Of a stretch of 64,000 bases of DNA, positions 23,020-34,713 are shown one piece after another; position 1 is the stretch's first letter; each line of letters starts with the position of its first letter. The position numbers and the translations under genes were made by a program. This stretch comes from Aquanectria penicillioides. Taxonomy: Eukaryota > Ascomycota > Sordariomycetes > Hypocreales > Nectriaceae. A model generated the notes under the pieces. That model saw only the letters and a list, made by a program, of their open reading frames with translations. It did not search any database and was not told the origin of the DNA. The DNA lies in NCBI GenBank assembly GCA_003415625.1, contig PYIU01000009.1, forward strand, positions 3,100,001-3,164,000, given 5' to 3'.

Positions 23020-24040
23020 CTAATCATCCGATGAAAGCCTAGTCAACCTTTCACGTGATGCTCTTTTCCCTTTCCCTCCATTTGCTGCTGGTGCCAAAAC
23101 GCCGTGTTCAGTGCGCATATGTCTCTAAAAATTGTCATACCGAGAACACCCCTTGGTTGCGTATTTGCATCCTGAAACCCAGCAACGATGCAGGGTTATT
23201 GCATCTTGCCCAATCTCTTTCCTGTGTTTTTTTCTGGCCATGTGTCTCGTTACATCCTTTAGAGACGAGGCAGAGAACTCGCAGTTCGGGTCGGGACACT
23301 TGAAAGGCCGGGTTTCCTTTTCGATATGGTGGCTGAAAATGTTAGATACGATTGAAACGCGATTATGTATGTGCCATACTCACTTTTTCAGCACTCCTAG
23401 TTGCAAATTCCTTTGAGCAATGCCAACATCGGATGGATGCGGACTTAGGTTCCTTCTCAGTGTGCATATTGTTGATAGATTCGTCGGATCCCGTCATTTC
23501 CCGAAGGATGCTTTCTATCGGAATTGAGAATTCGGTCTGCGAACTTCTTAGACCGTTGGGAGTAGTGTTTGAAATGTCAAATTTTGGCGGCTTGGTCACG
23601 GTGGTATTTGCCTTGTTTACTGACCCGATGAGTTGAGAGTCAATGAAGTGATCGGCGTCATCGAAAAGGTTATCCAGTGGCTGATATTCCGAATGGATCG
23701 CATCTCCTAACAGAGTAGATCCGCAAATACTTGTGTCTGGGAGTAGCGCGCTTGATGGCAAAGCTTCAGAATTAGGCTCTCGAGGCACTGTAGTCGACGC
23801 GATGAGATCCATCGACATTTCACAAGAGGAATCTGGGACACCTATTAAACTGAGCGATTCGGGTAGATCATCTAGGAGAATTGGAGCACAGGAACCACCA
23901 GAAGAGCTGGGGCCTGCTAAATTGGGGTCCCAGATCTCATTTGTTTGACCGTTCGCCACCAATGAAGAACAAGGCGAGAGTTTATCCTGGGAATTTGGAA
24001 CGAGATTTAAACCAAAAGTCTCCGTACCCTTCGCATCGCA
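23020..24040 (-). pseudogene. C2H2 zinc-finger protein gene, apparently disabled
   Basis: A probable nuclear DNA-binding protein. An acidic, Ser-rich N-terminal part (LLDDLPESLSLIGVPDSS) is followed by the first finger start IRCWHCSKEFATRSAEK, ending at a GTGAGT donor near 23383. After the acceptor at 23333, the bases read THHIE-like, then KETRPFKCPDPNCEFSASS and TRHMARKKH, a good second finger, then RCWVSGCKYATKGCSRYDNF. Two faults are visible. The donor and acceptor phases disagree by one base; one A fewer in the run of five at 23384-23388 would fix this. There is also a TAG at 23125-23127 inside the last finger, just before RHMRTEHG. No ATG starts the frame, and tandem TGA codons sit upstream at 24041-24046. 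Pseudogene or sequencing error; the nonsense codon favours decay. Confidence 0.55.
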
Positions 24041-26160
24041 TCATCAGTTTACTAGTTGAGATATGGGAGAGAAGATTTGGGAGACGAGGATGGATAGTTG
24101 ATCAATGCGGGAGCTCCTTTCGCGGCATCCTTTGAGAAAATGAGTTTGAGGTCCAGTCCAGTTGATCTAGTAACCAATGGCAGTATGTATGGTGACTGCG
24201 CGAGGAGGATGGGGTAAGGGAGGCTTCGGATTTCAGGTTGAGGGTATTCGAGGGGAAGAGGAAGGTCAGAAAGTCTTGGGCACGATTGTTATTTCTATGA
24301 GCAATGTGAATTGAGGCCAATGAATTACAAAACGAGGCATCCAATCACTTGAGGACTTGGGTACCAATGTGCAGGAGATGGCCGTAGGACTTGTGGATGG
24401 TACCCAATCAGCCATCCACTGACCTATCATCTTCACAGGTGATTAGGGCCTCCCTTGGCCTCTCCATGTTTCAATTGAGCTGAAATTGGCCTCGCGAGAA
24501 CATGCAAATGTTGGACTCCAGATTGCAGGCCTTTGGCGAAAGCATCTGCCAACTAAAGCAGTTCAAATAGTCAGAATTAATAAGTGCTCCGGATATCCCC
24601 TTTCTTCTACCTTATTTGTACTTGTTTAAAAGGAATTACAACGTCTTTTGATTTTTGAAAGTGTATTACCACACCATGGAACCAAGGAATTTTCCCGATC
24701 TGCTCGACAGCTTGATGCAACCCAACCAACTGGACGCAACTACAGCACTACAGAGTTCTAACGACGAACTGTGAAGATCTCGCTGCTAGATCAATAGGTT
24801 TATCAACAGAACTAATTGTTAGAATAATTGCAATTATCGCCGCTACTCCCCTTAGGATAATCGTAATGCTAGCCTAGCTCTCGAGTGCTGAGCTGCACCG
24901 TCCACGGAGGTGTAGAATGTCCGCAGCAGTGTTTAATAAAAGTATCTGACTTGTGAGCCAGTTGTAAATGAGGATAAGCTTTCACAGCATCAGTCTATAA
25001 CCATCCCGATCAAGTCTCTCATGACGAAGCCTGAAATATTGGGATTGGGGACATCTTGTTGCTCGTATCGGTAAGTTGCCGCATGATGGATACAGGGGTA
25101 TTTTCAGTTCCCTGACTTCTCTGGGTGGACGGATGTTCAAGGGGCGCCTGCACAGCTACAAGAGGGTGAAAGCCTTGCTATCTAAGGTATTTCTAATCAA
25201 TAACATAGAACAGTTCCCACGGCTGAAAAATAGTGAATCCAATAGTTAGTAAATCATCCAGGATAGGCAGCAGACTCAACTGCACAAGCTCGGCATGGGC
25301 CCAACATCCACGTTCCTACATAAGCGACGTCATTAGCGTACTGATCGTAACGTTTCGACCTCGTCGAATTCGCGCGTTTAAAAATAACTCATAGTACCCT
25401 TGCAGCCGTGTTTCAATGAAACAGGTAGATCGCACTAATGCTAGGCACTGGGCAGTTATTGCCGCAGGCTTCCCCTCATATGGCACGTCCGCGAATGACC
25501 TACACATTGAAGAGAACTTGTGAGAATTTCCCATAACCATGGAAAGTTTAGATAGCAAGTAGGAACAAAATATCACGTTTCATTTTCAATTCCATTTATT
25601 ACTTTCTCCGGTAGAGCCATAGTTATACCTAGAAAAGGGGCACTTGGGCTAAGCATAATACAACACGACATTACCAACATATGCGAATGTACTCCGTACT
25701 GTCACGTCCATGACTGGCCCAATCAAGTTATTCTGTTGCCCCATATTAATAAAATCTCGCAATAGTTTCGAGCGAGTGCAAAGTCCGCAGAGTTTGAGCA
25801 TTTGTCCCATGTACCATGCACGATTGAGGGAAGTAGCTCTTGTCGATCATGTCCAAGTATTTCGTCTCTGCATGGAGCTACCGTCATCTCAACTCTGTGA
25901 CCCGCAATGATCCGTGTTATTTGCCAAAGCCAAAATCGTTCGTTGGCCTCATCCTCAATAAGGTAGGGCGTAAGCTCGCCTATTAAGGGTGCTCAGCGCT
26001 TTTCGGGACCGAGCGGACAATGGACGGTTGAAACGAAGACTACGATGCCCAAAGCAGCCTTCAAGTATGTGGGTCGAATCTTTTTGTATAAGAATGCCAG
26101 ATATTGTTCGAAGGTCGGTTGCTAGCAACCAATCTCCTGTCTCCATCTCCGGTCTTCGCA
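24041..26160. other. Gene-poor region, no supported gene
   Basis: About 2.1 kb. A short frame starting at ATG 24676 ends within about 32 codons. Other frames (25316-25576 minus, 25955-26161 minus, 25989-26255 plus) have no domain and overlap on opposite strands. Base composition is mixed, with an AT-richer part at 24580-24960. Confidence 0.4.
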
Positions 26161-26415
26161 ATGAGGTTCTTGGCGTTGACGCTGTTGTGTATCTGCTATC
26201 TGTCGGTCACCTCCGCGTTTTCGGTGTCGAGCCAAATCTACTTGAGGTAAAATGAAGAATATTTCGTCCCGCCGACTACAGCTTGGAAGTTATCCTCCTG
26301 GGATTCCGCCGCTGTGCGGAATGCGGGTCAATTTGTGCCGCTCACCGTCATACGCCTGAATGGCACCATAACCGCCGAAAGCATAGTGAGTAGATTCTAG
26401 GATTCATCTTCGTCT
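26161..26415 (+). pseudogene. Possible remnant of a small secreted-protein gene
   Basis: ATG 26161 opens a frame with a strong signal-peptide look: MRFLALTLLCICYLSVTSA, then FSVSSQIYLR. A TAA at 26248-26250 (one C-to-T from CAA) interrupts it. The same frame then continues for about 48 codons with coding-like sequence (EEYFVPPTTAWKLSSWDSAA, FVPLTVIRLNGTITAES) to a stop near 26400. One possible splice at GTAGAT would extend it. No family is recognised. The signal peptide followed by an open downstream frame is the only evidence, so this remains tentative. Confidence 0.33.
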
Positions 26416-26987
26416 GACTGCAGCTATAGATGTTCAACTAGTTGGTATCGGCAAAGCAATAAATTGTTCTAGTAAGTTTGCATCATTCTACCGTATAAAC
26501 TCGATAAATTGGCCGCAGATCCTTGCTTAAGATAGTTAGCTGAACATGATTTATGCAGCCAGATCACGGGACGGTCCAATCTGATGTGGCCAATTGTCTT
26601 CAGTGACGGTTTTTACGGGGCAGACTAAGCGGCCAATTTATCGAGTCCCTACGGTAATGTAAGCTATCAGAAAGCCTGTGAGGATGCCTCGTAGGGGTTC
26701 ATCCATTTTACTATGGGTTGCGCCACCAAGAATACGTGGGCGGTTTTCATTGGGCAATATGGAACTGCGAGCTGACTTGCAGTGATTAGCACGAGGCCGC
26801 CAGTCGACCTGGAAGCTGTAAGGCTGTCTTCCGAATTGAGCCCCGCAAAGTCTCTATTACCGGATCGTAAATCCATATCTTTGACTTGTATTTGGCGTGA
26901 AACTTCTCCTGAACGGTGCAGCTCTTGAGACATTGGTGCTAAACGAGCAGTTTCAGATTCGCAGGCCACAACCATCACGTCAACACA
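26416..26987. other. Upstream region of the first HET gene
   Basis: About 570 bp. A minus-strand frame of 122 codons (26667-27035) overlaps the HET start and is treated as a shadow. No clear promoter motif was identified. Confidence 0.35.
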
Positions 26988-29310
26988 ATGGGTGACAAAA
27001 CACCACTGGAGCCCTATGAGTGGCAACCACTTCAAAATGACAAAACAGATACCAGGCTGATCAAGCTTCTACCAGGAGATTTTCAGGACAGTCTTCGACT
27101 TGAAATAAGCGATGTAACTCTTGATGAGCCCGGAAAACCATTGAAAGCCCGTATCACACGTTCAGAGCTTCAAAAGTCCGTCCCTCACGATTGCGAAGTA
27201 CTTGAGACGGTGGAGGGCAGATATCTATTCAGTACGAAAAATGAAATTGTCTCTGGGGACGGTGCTCACAAAAACTCCCTTGCTGAACACAATCCAAGGA
27301 ATTCATGGACTCATCCAAATCCTGATTTTGACGAGGGCTCATATACCATTCCCTATGAGACAATTTGGGGTCGTGATATCCCGTTTGAGGCGCTTTCGTA
27401 TGTATGGGGCTCCAAAGATGGAGAAGAAATGGCGCTTGTGCTTGAGGTTTCCTCGACTGCTACGAGGATTCCACCCCGGTTTATTTCTATCCGACGAAAC
27501 CTTGCTTCTGCCCTAAGGCATCTCCGATACAAAGATAAATCTCGAACACTTTGGGTTGATGCAGTATGCATAAACCAAGGAGATGACATCGAAAAAGCCT
27601 CTCATGTCGGGAGAATGGGCCAAATATATCGCTTGGCATCAAGAGTAATTGTCTGGCTTGGGCCAGATAAGGATGACAGCAGCATTGCCATGGACACTTT
27701 GGAGTACCTGGGAAGACAGCTTGAGTTAACGACCGATGGGTACCTGGTCGCATCACCTGACGCTGAAGAAACTACATGGCACGACAAAGATGTTACTTTA
27801 CCATACGCAACAAATGTATGGGAGTCTCTCGAACTTCTATTTAGAAGAGATTGGTTTAAGAGGCTATGGGTAGTTCAAGAGATACTACTGGCCAACCGTC
27901 TAGCAATGGTGCAATGCGGAGAGAAATGCTTCCGATGGACGCTGTTTAGGCGAGCAGCGTGGTGTCTATACGATAAAGCCAGTGTCCAGCGACCAGCACT
28001 TCGAGGATTGATCCGTTCGATTAAATCTATGCTGGAAGATAACAAAGGCTACGGGATGAGCCATATACTTCTCTACCATCAGCATCGAGGCTGCTCAGAC
28101 AAACGCGACAAGATCTATGGGCTTTTGGGTCTGACCCCACCAAGATTGACATCAATGATTGTCCCAGACTACTCGGGGTCTGTTTCAGGTACCTATATGG
28201 ACACCTTTCTAGCAAGTATCGCGACTACAAAGCGTTGGGAGCTCTTCGGAGCAGATCTCGAAGGGAGGGTTATCGACGCACCGTCCTGGGTACCTGATTT
28301 TGCTGCGGCTCTCAGCCATGGATACCATCTTCCCCGTCAATTCTCTTCCGGTACATCTCGATTGCACTATATGCATAATCCCAAAAATTCGTCAGTCTTG
28401 GTGGTTACTGGCCTTCGATCTGCCACCGTGACAACCGTTGGCAGCGCCGTGAGTGCGTCAGGCGACCTCGATGCAGGGTTGCGGTCCATTAGATCATGGA
28501 CGCAATCAACTCTACATAGCGGAGTTTATCCCACGGGAGATACATTTCTGGATGCATATGCAATTACTTTGATCCAAAATTCATTCCGAGAGCGATATTC
28601 TGAGCAGAAGGATTGGCCGACCTTGGAGGAGTGGAAGACTTACGCTCAAGGATATTTCTGGGACCAGAATCCTGCTAGCAACACTGATAACGAAGCCCGA
28701 TCTAATAGGAATAATCGCCTCGATTTTATGGCGTTTACTCGATGTAAAGGACGGGCCTATATGACGACACAGGAAGGATACATCGGTCTGGGCCCTTTAG
28801 GTGTTCAACCAGGTGAGTGATGCCATCGAGGCCATCCCTTTCCTCATGAAAATTTTCTTTTCTAACTACCATCAAGGAGATGTGGTATGTGTCTTCTTGG
28901 GCTGTGACACTCCTGTCGTTCTTCGACAAAAGCTAGATGGATCCTTCAGCTTGGTCGGCAGCGCGTATATGTACGGCCTACATGACGCCACACCCATCCT
29001 CGGCCCACTGCCGCCTTCATGGAGAGTCAAGACTTCTCGCCACCCAGACCAACAATTCCGTACAGTGTATCAGTTCTTCAACCAGGATACTGGCGTTCTC
29101 ACCATGGAAGATCCTCGATTGGGGCAACTTGATCCATGGGAAAGATGCTCCTCGGATGAGCTGAGGAGGAAGCTGAACGGAGATGATCCACAAGTATGCG
29201 ACTTTTTTCGAAACAAAAACACTGGAGAGATTATGGAATCGGATCCTCGTGTTCTAGCAGAAGAGCTTACAGAAAGGGGGCTAAAGCTTGAAGACTTTGC
29301 TTTGACTTAG
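26988..29310 (+). CDS. HET-domain (heterokaryon incompatibility) protein 1, 2 exons, 752 aa
   Basis: HET-domain proteins trigger cell death after fusion with a genetically different strain and act in fungal allorecognition. Exons 26988-28812 and 28877-29310, with a 64-bp intron whose phase restores the frame (total 2,259 bp). The HET domain (about residues 130-300) shows FEALSYVWGS, LRHLRYKDKSRTLWVDAVCI, IYRLASRVIVWLGPDKDD and FKRLWVVQEILLANRLAM. The middle carries DKIYGLLGLTP and APSWVPDF, usual in the long fungal HET proteins. The C-terminal exon adds GDVVCVFLGCDTPVVLR, the common end block. No NACHT, WD40 or other partner domain is seen. It has an unusual N-terminal extension of about 120 residues before the HET core. 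Followed 528 bp later by a second HET gene on the same strand. Which partner it senses is unknown. Confidence 0.87.
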
Positions 29311-29838
29311 AGTGGATGGCCGAGAGCCGGAAGAGTTAGTATTAGTTAATAACCTCGTCTCTTGATTGTAGGTGCTATAATTACAGCTTTTGCACGAAGA
29401 TGTTCGAATTTTGTTTTTGATGGCCACTTTCAGTTGTTCTCTCACTCAAGTATCCTCATTTTAGTCAATATCCTGGATTGAGAAGTTTTATCATGATCAT
29501 CAATCTTTGAGATCCTAGAATGGCCACCCTACCACGGGAATGTTCCAAGTAGGCTCCGGTCAACTTAGGCAAAATCTAACGTATTACGTCAGATTGCCAA
29601 TATGTAAATCTGCGGGTTTTCACCTTTGAGTGGTTCGACAAGGTGGGTTATGGGGGCCTTGCAGGGTTCCACATACCAAGTGGCTCGGCGCTTAAACAAG
29701 TTGGTTGCGATGCACAGCCACGTCACCTTACCCTACAAGAGTTTCACTGTAGCCTTTCAGACTCGGGAATCCAACGGAGAACATACATCAACTCTGCTCC
29801 ATAAGTTCTTTGCGACCAAATATACCTTTCTCCCCATC
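29311..29838. other. Spacer between HET genes 1 and 2
   Basis: About 530 bp. The reading frame of HET gene 2 is open back to 29626, but the encoded stretch before the ATG at 29839 is not HET-like and the first codon of that extension is TTG. It is treated as leader. It should contain the 3' end of HET 1 and the promoter of HET 2. Confidence 0.4.
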
Positions 29839-31797
29839 ATGTTTACCTACACCAAATTGACCCGAGAAAGATCTGAAATTAGACTTATTCGCTTGACTGA
29901 GCCTGCAGACTCAACAACATCAGTCGAGCTTCGACACGCATCTTTATTGGATGATGAACCTTACGCTGCACTTTCATACGTCTGGGGAAACCCCAAAATC
30001 ACTGCTGAGATAAACGTCAACGGTTCCCCGGTTACGATAAGCCATAACTTAAGTGTGGTTCTCAAGCAACTTTGGGAGAATGGTGTTCGCTCGTGGATAT
30101 GGGTCGACTCTCTCTGTATTCACCAGTCTGATCTTGAAGAGAAAAGCTATCAAGTCGGCCAGATGCGGGACGTCTTTAGCCAGGCTGAACTCGTATACGC
30201 ATGGCTAGGACCAGGTAGTATTTCCACCGACAAAGCGATGGATTTTGTGTTGCGAGTCGGCCCAAGAGCGCTATCCCTTGGTACCCACAAAATGTGGCCT
30301 CAACATGAGGAAATTATAAAATATCTGAAAGATCGACAGCCCTACTCCGAACCGGACTTGGAAGGCGACACTACGGTGCGAGATCTGGGAGAGTTTGCTT
30401 TTGAAATCCTGCATGAGCCGGATCTCCGTGGTCAGGAAGAGTCTGATGACAGTCTTGCCGCAGGGATCCAGAACCTTATGCAACGAGATTACTGGCATCG
30501 AATATGGATCGTCCAAGAAATTGCGCTGGGGAAGCAGACTATGGTCATGTGCGGTACCAAGACGGCAAATCTAAACTTGTTCGATGCAGCATTTACGGCC
30601 GTTGACGAATGCAATCGTGTACTGCATCGTGCCCGCCCAGAAACACGGGACAACTTCGCTGCCGGCTTGGACTCAAATTTTTGGGTCAATTTACCACTGC
30701 AGACTCGCCGCAAATATCGGCGTCATGACGAGATACGACTTGCAAAACTTGTATATGCTGAGATTCTTCCACCCGACCGACCATTATATTCGGCATCCGA
30801 TCCCCGAGATATCCTTTTTGGATTGCTCGGTCTGGTTACCGACGGAGGGGGGCTTGGATTCCACCCCGACTACACTTTGACTATGGTCGAGGTCTTCTCG
30901 ATGATAGCGAAGGCGCTACTATACGACGGCGATGCGAATTCCTTCCTGTATCATCTAGACTGCGTAGCACCAAGACATGAAAACCCAGATAATTTACCTT
31001 CTTGGGTTCCCGACTGGCGAGAAATCGGAGAACATGGCGGCCGCATTTTCAGGATAAATGACAGCAGGCGCTTCAATGCCTCCGTCGGAATGCCGACTCC
31101 ACAACCTGTCGGTGATATAAGTGATCTTACTTTGAGAATCCTTTTTCGCCCTGGATGCCACGTAGACACAATCACGCACGTTCTACAGGGTAAAGGTTTT
31201 TCATTCAGTGACGAGGAGAATGGTCTTGATATTTACGATCGGAGTCATCGCCTTGCCTTGATTCATGAGTTTGTTCAATTACCGCACGAATCTGGTCCAG
31301 GCGAGGACTACATTTGGCGAACTATTCTGTCCGGGAGCTGGTATGATGAGGTGAGCCCAACCATGGATGAGGATAAGGCGCTTCTAGTCCGGAGAATTAT
31401 GCGTCAAAAACAAATTGATGCAGAAGGCCTCACTCCCGGACAAATTGAATTCTTACGTGCCATCGATCAACGCCTCCCTGAATCACAAAATCGAATTCAA
31501 GTCAAGGACCAGCTGGAAAGCGTCCAACGTCGATTGTCTCGAGACGGTATATATCCTTTCTCCAGTAGAAGACTCTTCAAGACGTCAAAATTTATGCTTG
31601 GCCGCGGAAACACCATGGTGCAGCCCGGGGACAAAGTTGTGTTGGTCTGGGGGGTGCGATCACCCCTCATCTTACGCCCACGGAATGCGAGTGACGGCGG
31701 TGGATTCACAATGATGGGAGATGCATATGTAGACGGCATTATGCATGGGGAGTTTCTCAAAACCATGCCCACCGAAGTCAACTTCGCAATTCATTGA
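29839..31797 (+). CDS. HET-domain protein 2, single exon, 652 aa
   Basis: The start at 29839 (MFTYTKLTRERSEIRLIRL) is the ATG closest to the usual HET N-terminus. The HET core covers about residues 40-220: YAALSYVWGNPK, WIWVDSLCIHQSDLEEKSYQ, VGQMRDVFSQAELVYAWLGP and HRIWIVQEIALGKQTMVMCG. Further on come PRDILFGLLGL, LPSWVPDWRE and the end block GDKVVLVWGVRSPLILR. No intron is needed and no nonsense codon is present. It is clearly diverged from HET 1 (for example LCIHQ instead of VCINQ), so the two are not recent duplicates. It converges on HET 3, leaving 121 bp between the stops. Confidence 0.86.
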   Translation: MFTYTKLTRERSEIRLIRLTEPADSTTSVELRHASLLDDEPYAALSYVWGNPKITAEINVNGSPVTISHNLSVVLKQLWENGVRSWIWVDSLCIHQSDLEEKSYQVGQMRDVFSQAELVYAWLGPGSISTDKAMDFVLRVGPRALSLGTHKMWPQHEEIIKYLKDRQPYSEPDLEGDTTVRDLGEFAFEILHEPDLRGQEESDDSLAAGIQNLMQRDYWHRIWIVQEIALGKQTMVMCGTKTANLNLFDAAFTAVDECNRVLHRARPETRDNFAAGLDSNFWVNLPLQTRRKYRRHDEIRLAKLVYAEILPPDRPLYSASDPRDILFGLLGLVTDGGGLGFHPDYTLTMVEVFSMIAKALLYDGDANSFLYHLDCVAPRHENPDNLPSWVPDWREIGEHGGRIFRINDSRRFNASVGMPTPQPVGDISDLTLRILFRPGCHVDTITHVLQGKGFSFSDEENGLDIYDRSHRLALIHEFVQLPHESGPGEDYIWRTILSGSWYDEVSPTMDEDKALLVRRIMRQKQIDAEGLTPGQIEFLRAIDQRLPESQNRIQVKDQLESVQRRLSRDGIYPFSSRRLFKTSKFMLGRGNTMVQPGDKVVLVWGVRSPLILRPRNASDGGGFTMMGDAYVDGIMHGEFLKTMPTEVNFAIH

Positions 31798-31918
31798 GGG
31801 TCAACCAGGAGGGCAGGTCTGAGATCTGATGAACGAGTCCTTGTGAGTGACGATTACTGTAGACAGAAGGTCATATAGTTTCAGCTGGAAGTAAGTCAAT
31901 TATTTTCAGTTTAGAATT

Positions 31919-33915
31919 CTACTCAAGAATTATCTCCATTTTCTCGTATCTGGAGTCCCCCAGGACTTCGCCCTGCATCGCATCCAACAAGAAGCACTCG
32001 CCGATAAATTCGTAGGTGCCACGACTAGTTGGTCGAATAATAAAGGGTACCTCTGCACCAGTAACGACGCAGAAGAGGTCCTCAACCTTGGATTCTCGGC
32101 GGATGAGACCGAGTCGCTGGTCCCTTGTTTTGCAGAGGCGTCTAGTTGAGGCTAAGCTCAGGATAGACTGCTCAATTGATGTTCCATAGTGCAAGACCCG
32201 TGAAGACTGAGACTTTCCATCACTCGTATTCCTCACCAGGTGATCGAGGTATTCAACCACCGCATCAAACCATGACTCGTTCGGTTTATCGCGCATCCCA
32301 ACCATCTCGCCAGTGATTGTTCTCGCAAGTCGGCGCCGCTGAGCAACGTCGACACTATCCCATCCACCATTCGAGGCTAGGTTTGTGCACTCTTGAATCC
32401 AGCGTCGATATCTTGTTTTCTTCTCTTTCAGCTCTATAGATCTAGGGATCGGGGTGGCATGTGGAACCCGTTGAAAGTCGACCAGAGCATCTACGCTTTC
32501 TTGTACAGTGTCAACAATCCAGCCTTCCAGGTGGAGCAGATTTCCATTCTGTGACACCGATATTTCCGAGGGAGTAGTACCGCCAGCATGGAAAATTCGA
32601 TCGCGGACTGTGTAACTGACAAGGGGGTTTGTGTCCCCGGAGTTGGAGAAGTCGGGCACCCAAGATGGAATCGCAGGGCGATTAGCATTCATGCCGTAAA
32701 CGGGATTGGCGGTATCTGGGGCAAGGCTGAGAATTTTGAGGCTCCCGGACTCCATCACACTGTCAATCGTGAATTGTTTGAATAATTGCTCGGGTGTGAC
32801 ATTATAGCGCGGTTCGATGCCGTGTGGGCGTTCCGGCAAGCTGAGGAGGGCATAGATGTGGTCTCTCGGGTCGGTACACTCGAAGGAGGCAGTGGCAAAA
32901 ATGGAATCGATCAGATTGCCGTTGCCGCGGTAGTGGCCGATCATCAATATTATATGAGCATTATGTAGCGCGACAGATGGCAAAGAGTTCTGAACCGTGA
33001 ACGAACCTAGGGATGGGGCTGATGAGATAACTGCATCGAATTGTTAGCTAGTGATTAATTCGACGTATGCTCACTCATTCATACATACAGTCGGACCATC
33101 CATTGAAGAGGTTAAGAAGCCCATACGCTGCCAGCCTAAATGCCAGATTTGCAAGGTCTCCCCAAGGAAGTTCAATGTTTCCACACATAACTCGTCGGGG
33201 CACTTCCGGGCTAGCCATGACAACTTCTTGGACCACCCACTTGCGTTTAAACCAAGGCCTACAAAGAAAATTTGCTATGGGATCCCAATTAATGTCGAGC
33301 ACATTGGGTTTGCCTTGCTTTCGAAGAGCCTACAGGAAATGGAGTTTAGTTGACATTCAGCCACGTCTTTGTCGAACATTGTCTCGGGTGCACAACGAAA
33401 TAACATGCACATACCTCCGCCTCGGCTAGGATGGACGCAGCCGTCTGATGTAGCACCCCGCCGTCGTAGGATTCCAAGGGCAAAACATCCAACGCCTGCC
33501 TAATCGCATCTTGCAGGCCCTCGAGATTCAGCATATCCTCGCCGAGCCATATCAAGACACTTGCGGGCTGCGCGTAGATAGAGCTCATGAGCTTCACCTG
33601 CCTGGTCCGTTCATCGTCATCATGCTGGTTGATGCACACGGCATCAGCCCAGAGTACTCGCGGCTTGTCCGGGCACCGCAGTTGCTTCAGCGCCGAGCAA
33701 AGGCTATTTGAGATCTCGAGTTTTCGGTCGTGGCAGTAAACCGTGCGTGTATCTGTCGGATCGCCCCAGCAATAGGAGATGGCTTCGTACTCCGGCTTGC
33801 TAGCAAGGCTGACAATGCGCAGGGTGAAATGCACCTCGCCAGTCCCCGGCTGAAGGTCAAGGAGCCGAATGTGCTGAGACTCATTTATTGGCTCATGTTC
33901 GTAGACTTCGCTCAT
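31919..33915 (-). CDS. HET-domain protein 3, 3 exons, 617 aa
   Basis: Exons 33915-33415, 33329-33089 and 33030-31919; introns of 85 and 58 bp; all phases agree (1,854 bp). Start at 33915 (MSEVYEHEPINESQHIRLL). HET core: YEAISYCWGDPTD, SALKQLRCPDKPRVLWADAV, IYAQPASVLIWLGED, then after the first junction FKRKWVVQEVVMASPEVPRR. The third exon has TDPRDHIYALLSLPERP, IPSWVPDFS and the end block VTGAEVPFIIRPTSRGTYEF. No extra effector or repeat domain is seen. The second exon ends in NGWSDC and continues as FISSAPSLGSF. The plain HET-only architecture matches its two neighbours, and the opposite strand argues against simple tandem copying. Confidence 0.85.
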
Positions 33916-34713
33916 GTTGAAATTGATGCTTGGCAAAGAGCCAGACCTGGCCCTCACGGTCTTCACAAATTACGGTATCTGCGGGGGTTGAGGGATATGG
34001 TCAGCCCGCTAAGCTTGGCACAGCAGCATTCTTCAATTCCGCCGGGCTTGTTGCTGGTGGAGCTGATTGTCACCTATTGGTGAGTGTTCATCAAGATCCA
34101 CCTCGGTGGTAGAGTAATGATGAGATGTCCAATTAATTAGCTCTAGACGGTTGTCCCTTCTACTTGATGTTCAGTACGTAGGATAAAGTGGGATGCCCAG
34201 TTGGTCAATCTGTTTGTCAAGACAAATGGCGCTAGAGGATCGATAAAAAATTAGCCAGATTGCTGGGCCTGAAGTCGCACCAGGTAGGTATTTAGTGAGC
34301 CGATCACGGGATGACAACCCTACAATATATATATTATCCACAATTACAAGCTTACAGAAGTCCTGTTAGAAGAACGAAATTAAAAACCATAATTTATTTG
34401 TTATGTTGAATTTTTCATCACCTACCCTATACGACGCATGTTGTCTAAATGTGGCGCCATTGCTGACATTGCTGTCTTGGATATGTTGTTTTGTTGTGTC
34501 ACGCGAAAAACAACAGTCTCAGGAGTGTTCCATTCGACTCTAGCAGTATGAAAGAAGTACTAAATACAGTATTAATATTAACACGTGTAGAGCAGGTCTG
34601 CAAGTGTCAACTTGCACCTGAACTCGACTCTCTCCAGCTGCAGAGCACAATTTGTACCGGTTGTGGTGACCTGGGAACCAATGACGTCACAGGTCTCATA
34701 GCCTGGTCGCACT
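33916..34713. other. Intergenic region between HET 3 and tRNA-Ala
   Basis: About 800 bp; AT-rich at 34320-34600. It holds the HET 3 promoter on the minus strand. A plus frame of 117 codons at 33730-34083 overlaps HET 3 antisense and is a shadow. No repeat detected. Confidence 0.4.

Noticed and set aside
29626..29838. N-terminal extension of HET protein 2
   Set aside because: First codon is TTG and the added residues do not resemble HET proteins; the ATG at 29839 fits better.
26988..33915. HET genes as recent tandem duplicates
   Set aside because: Core motifs differ (VCINQ versus LCIHQ), intron positions differ and one is on the other strand.
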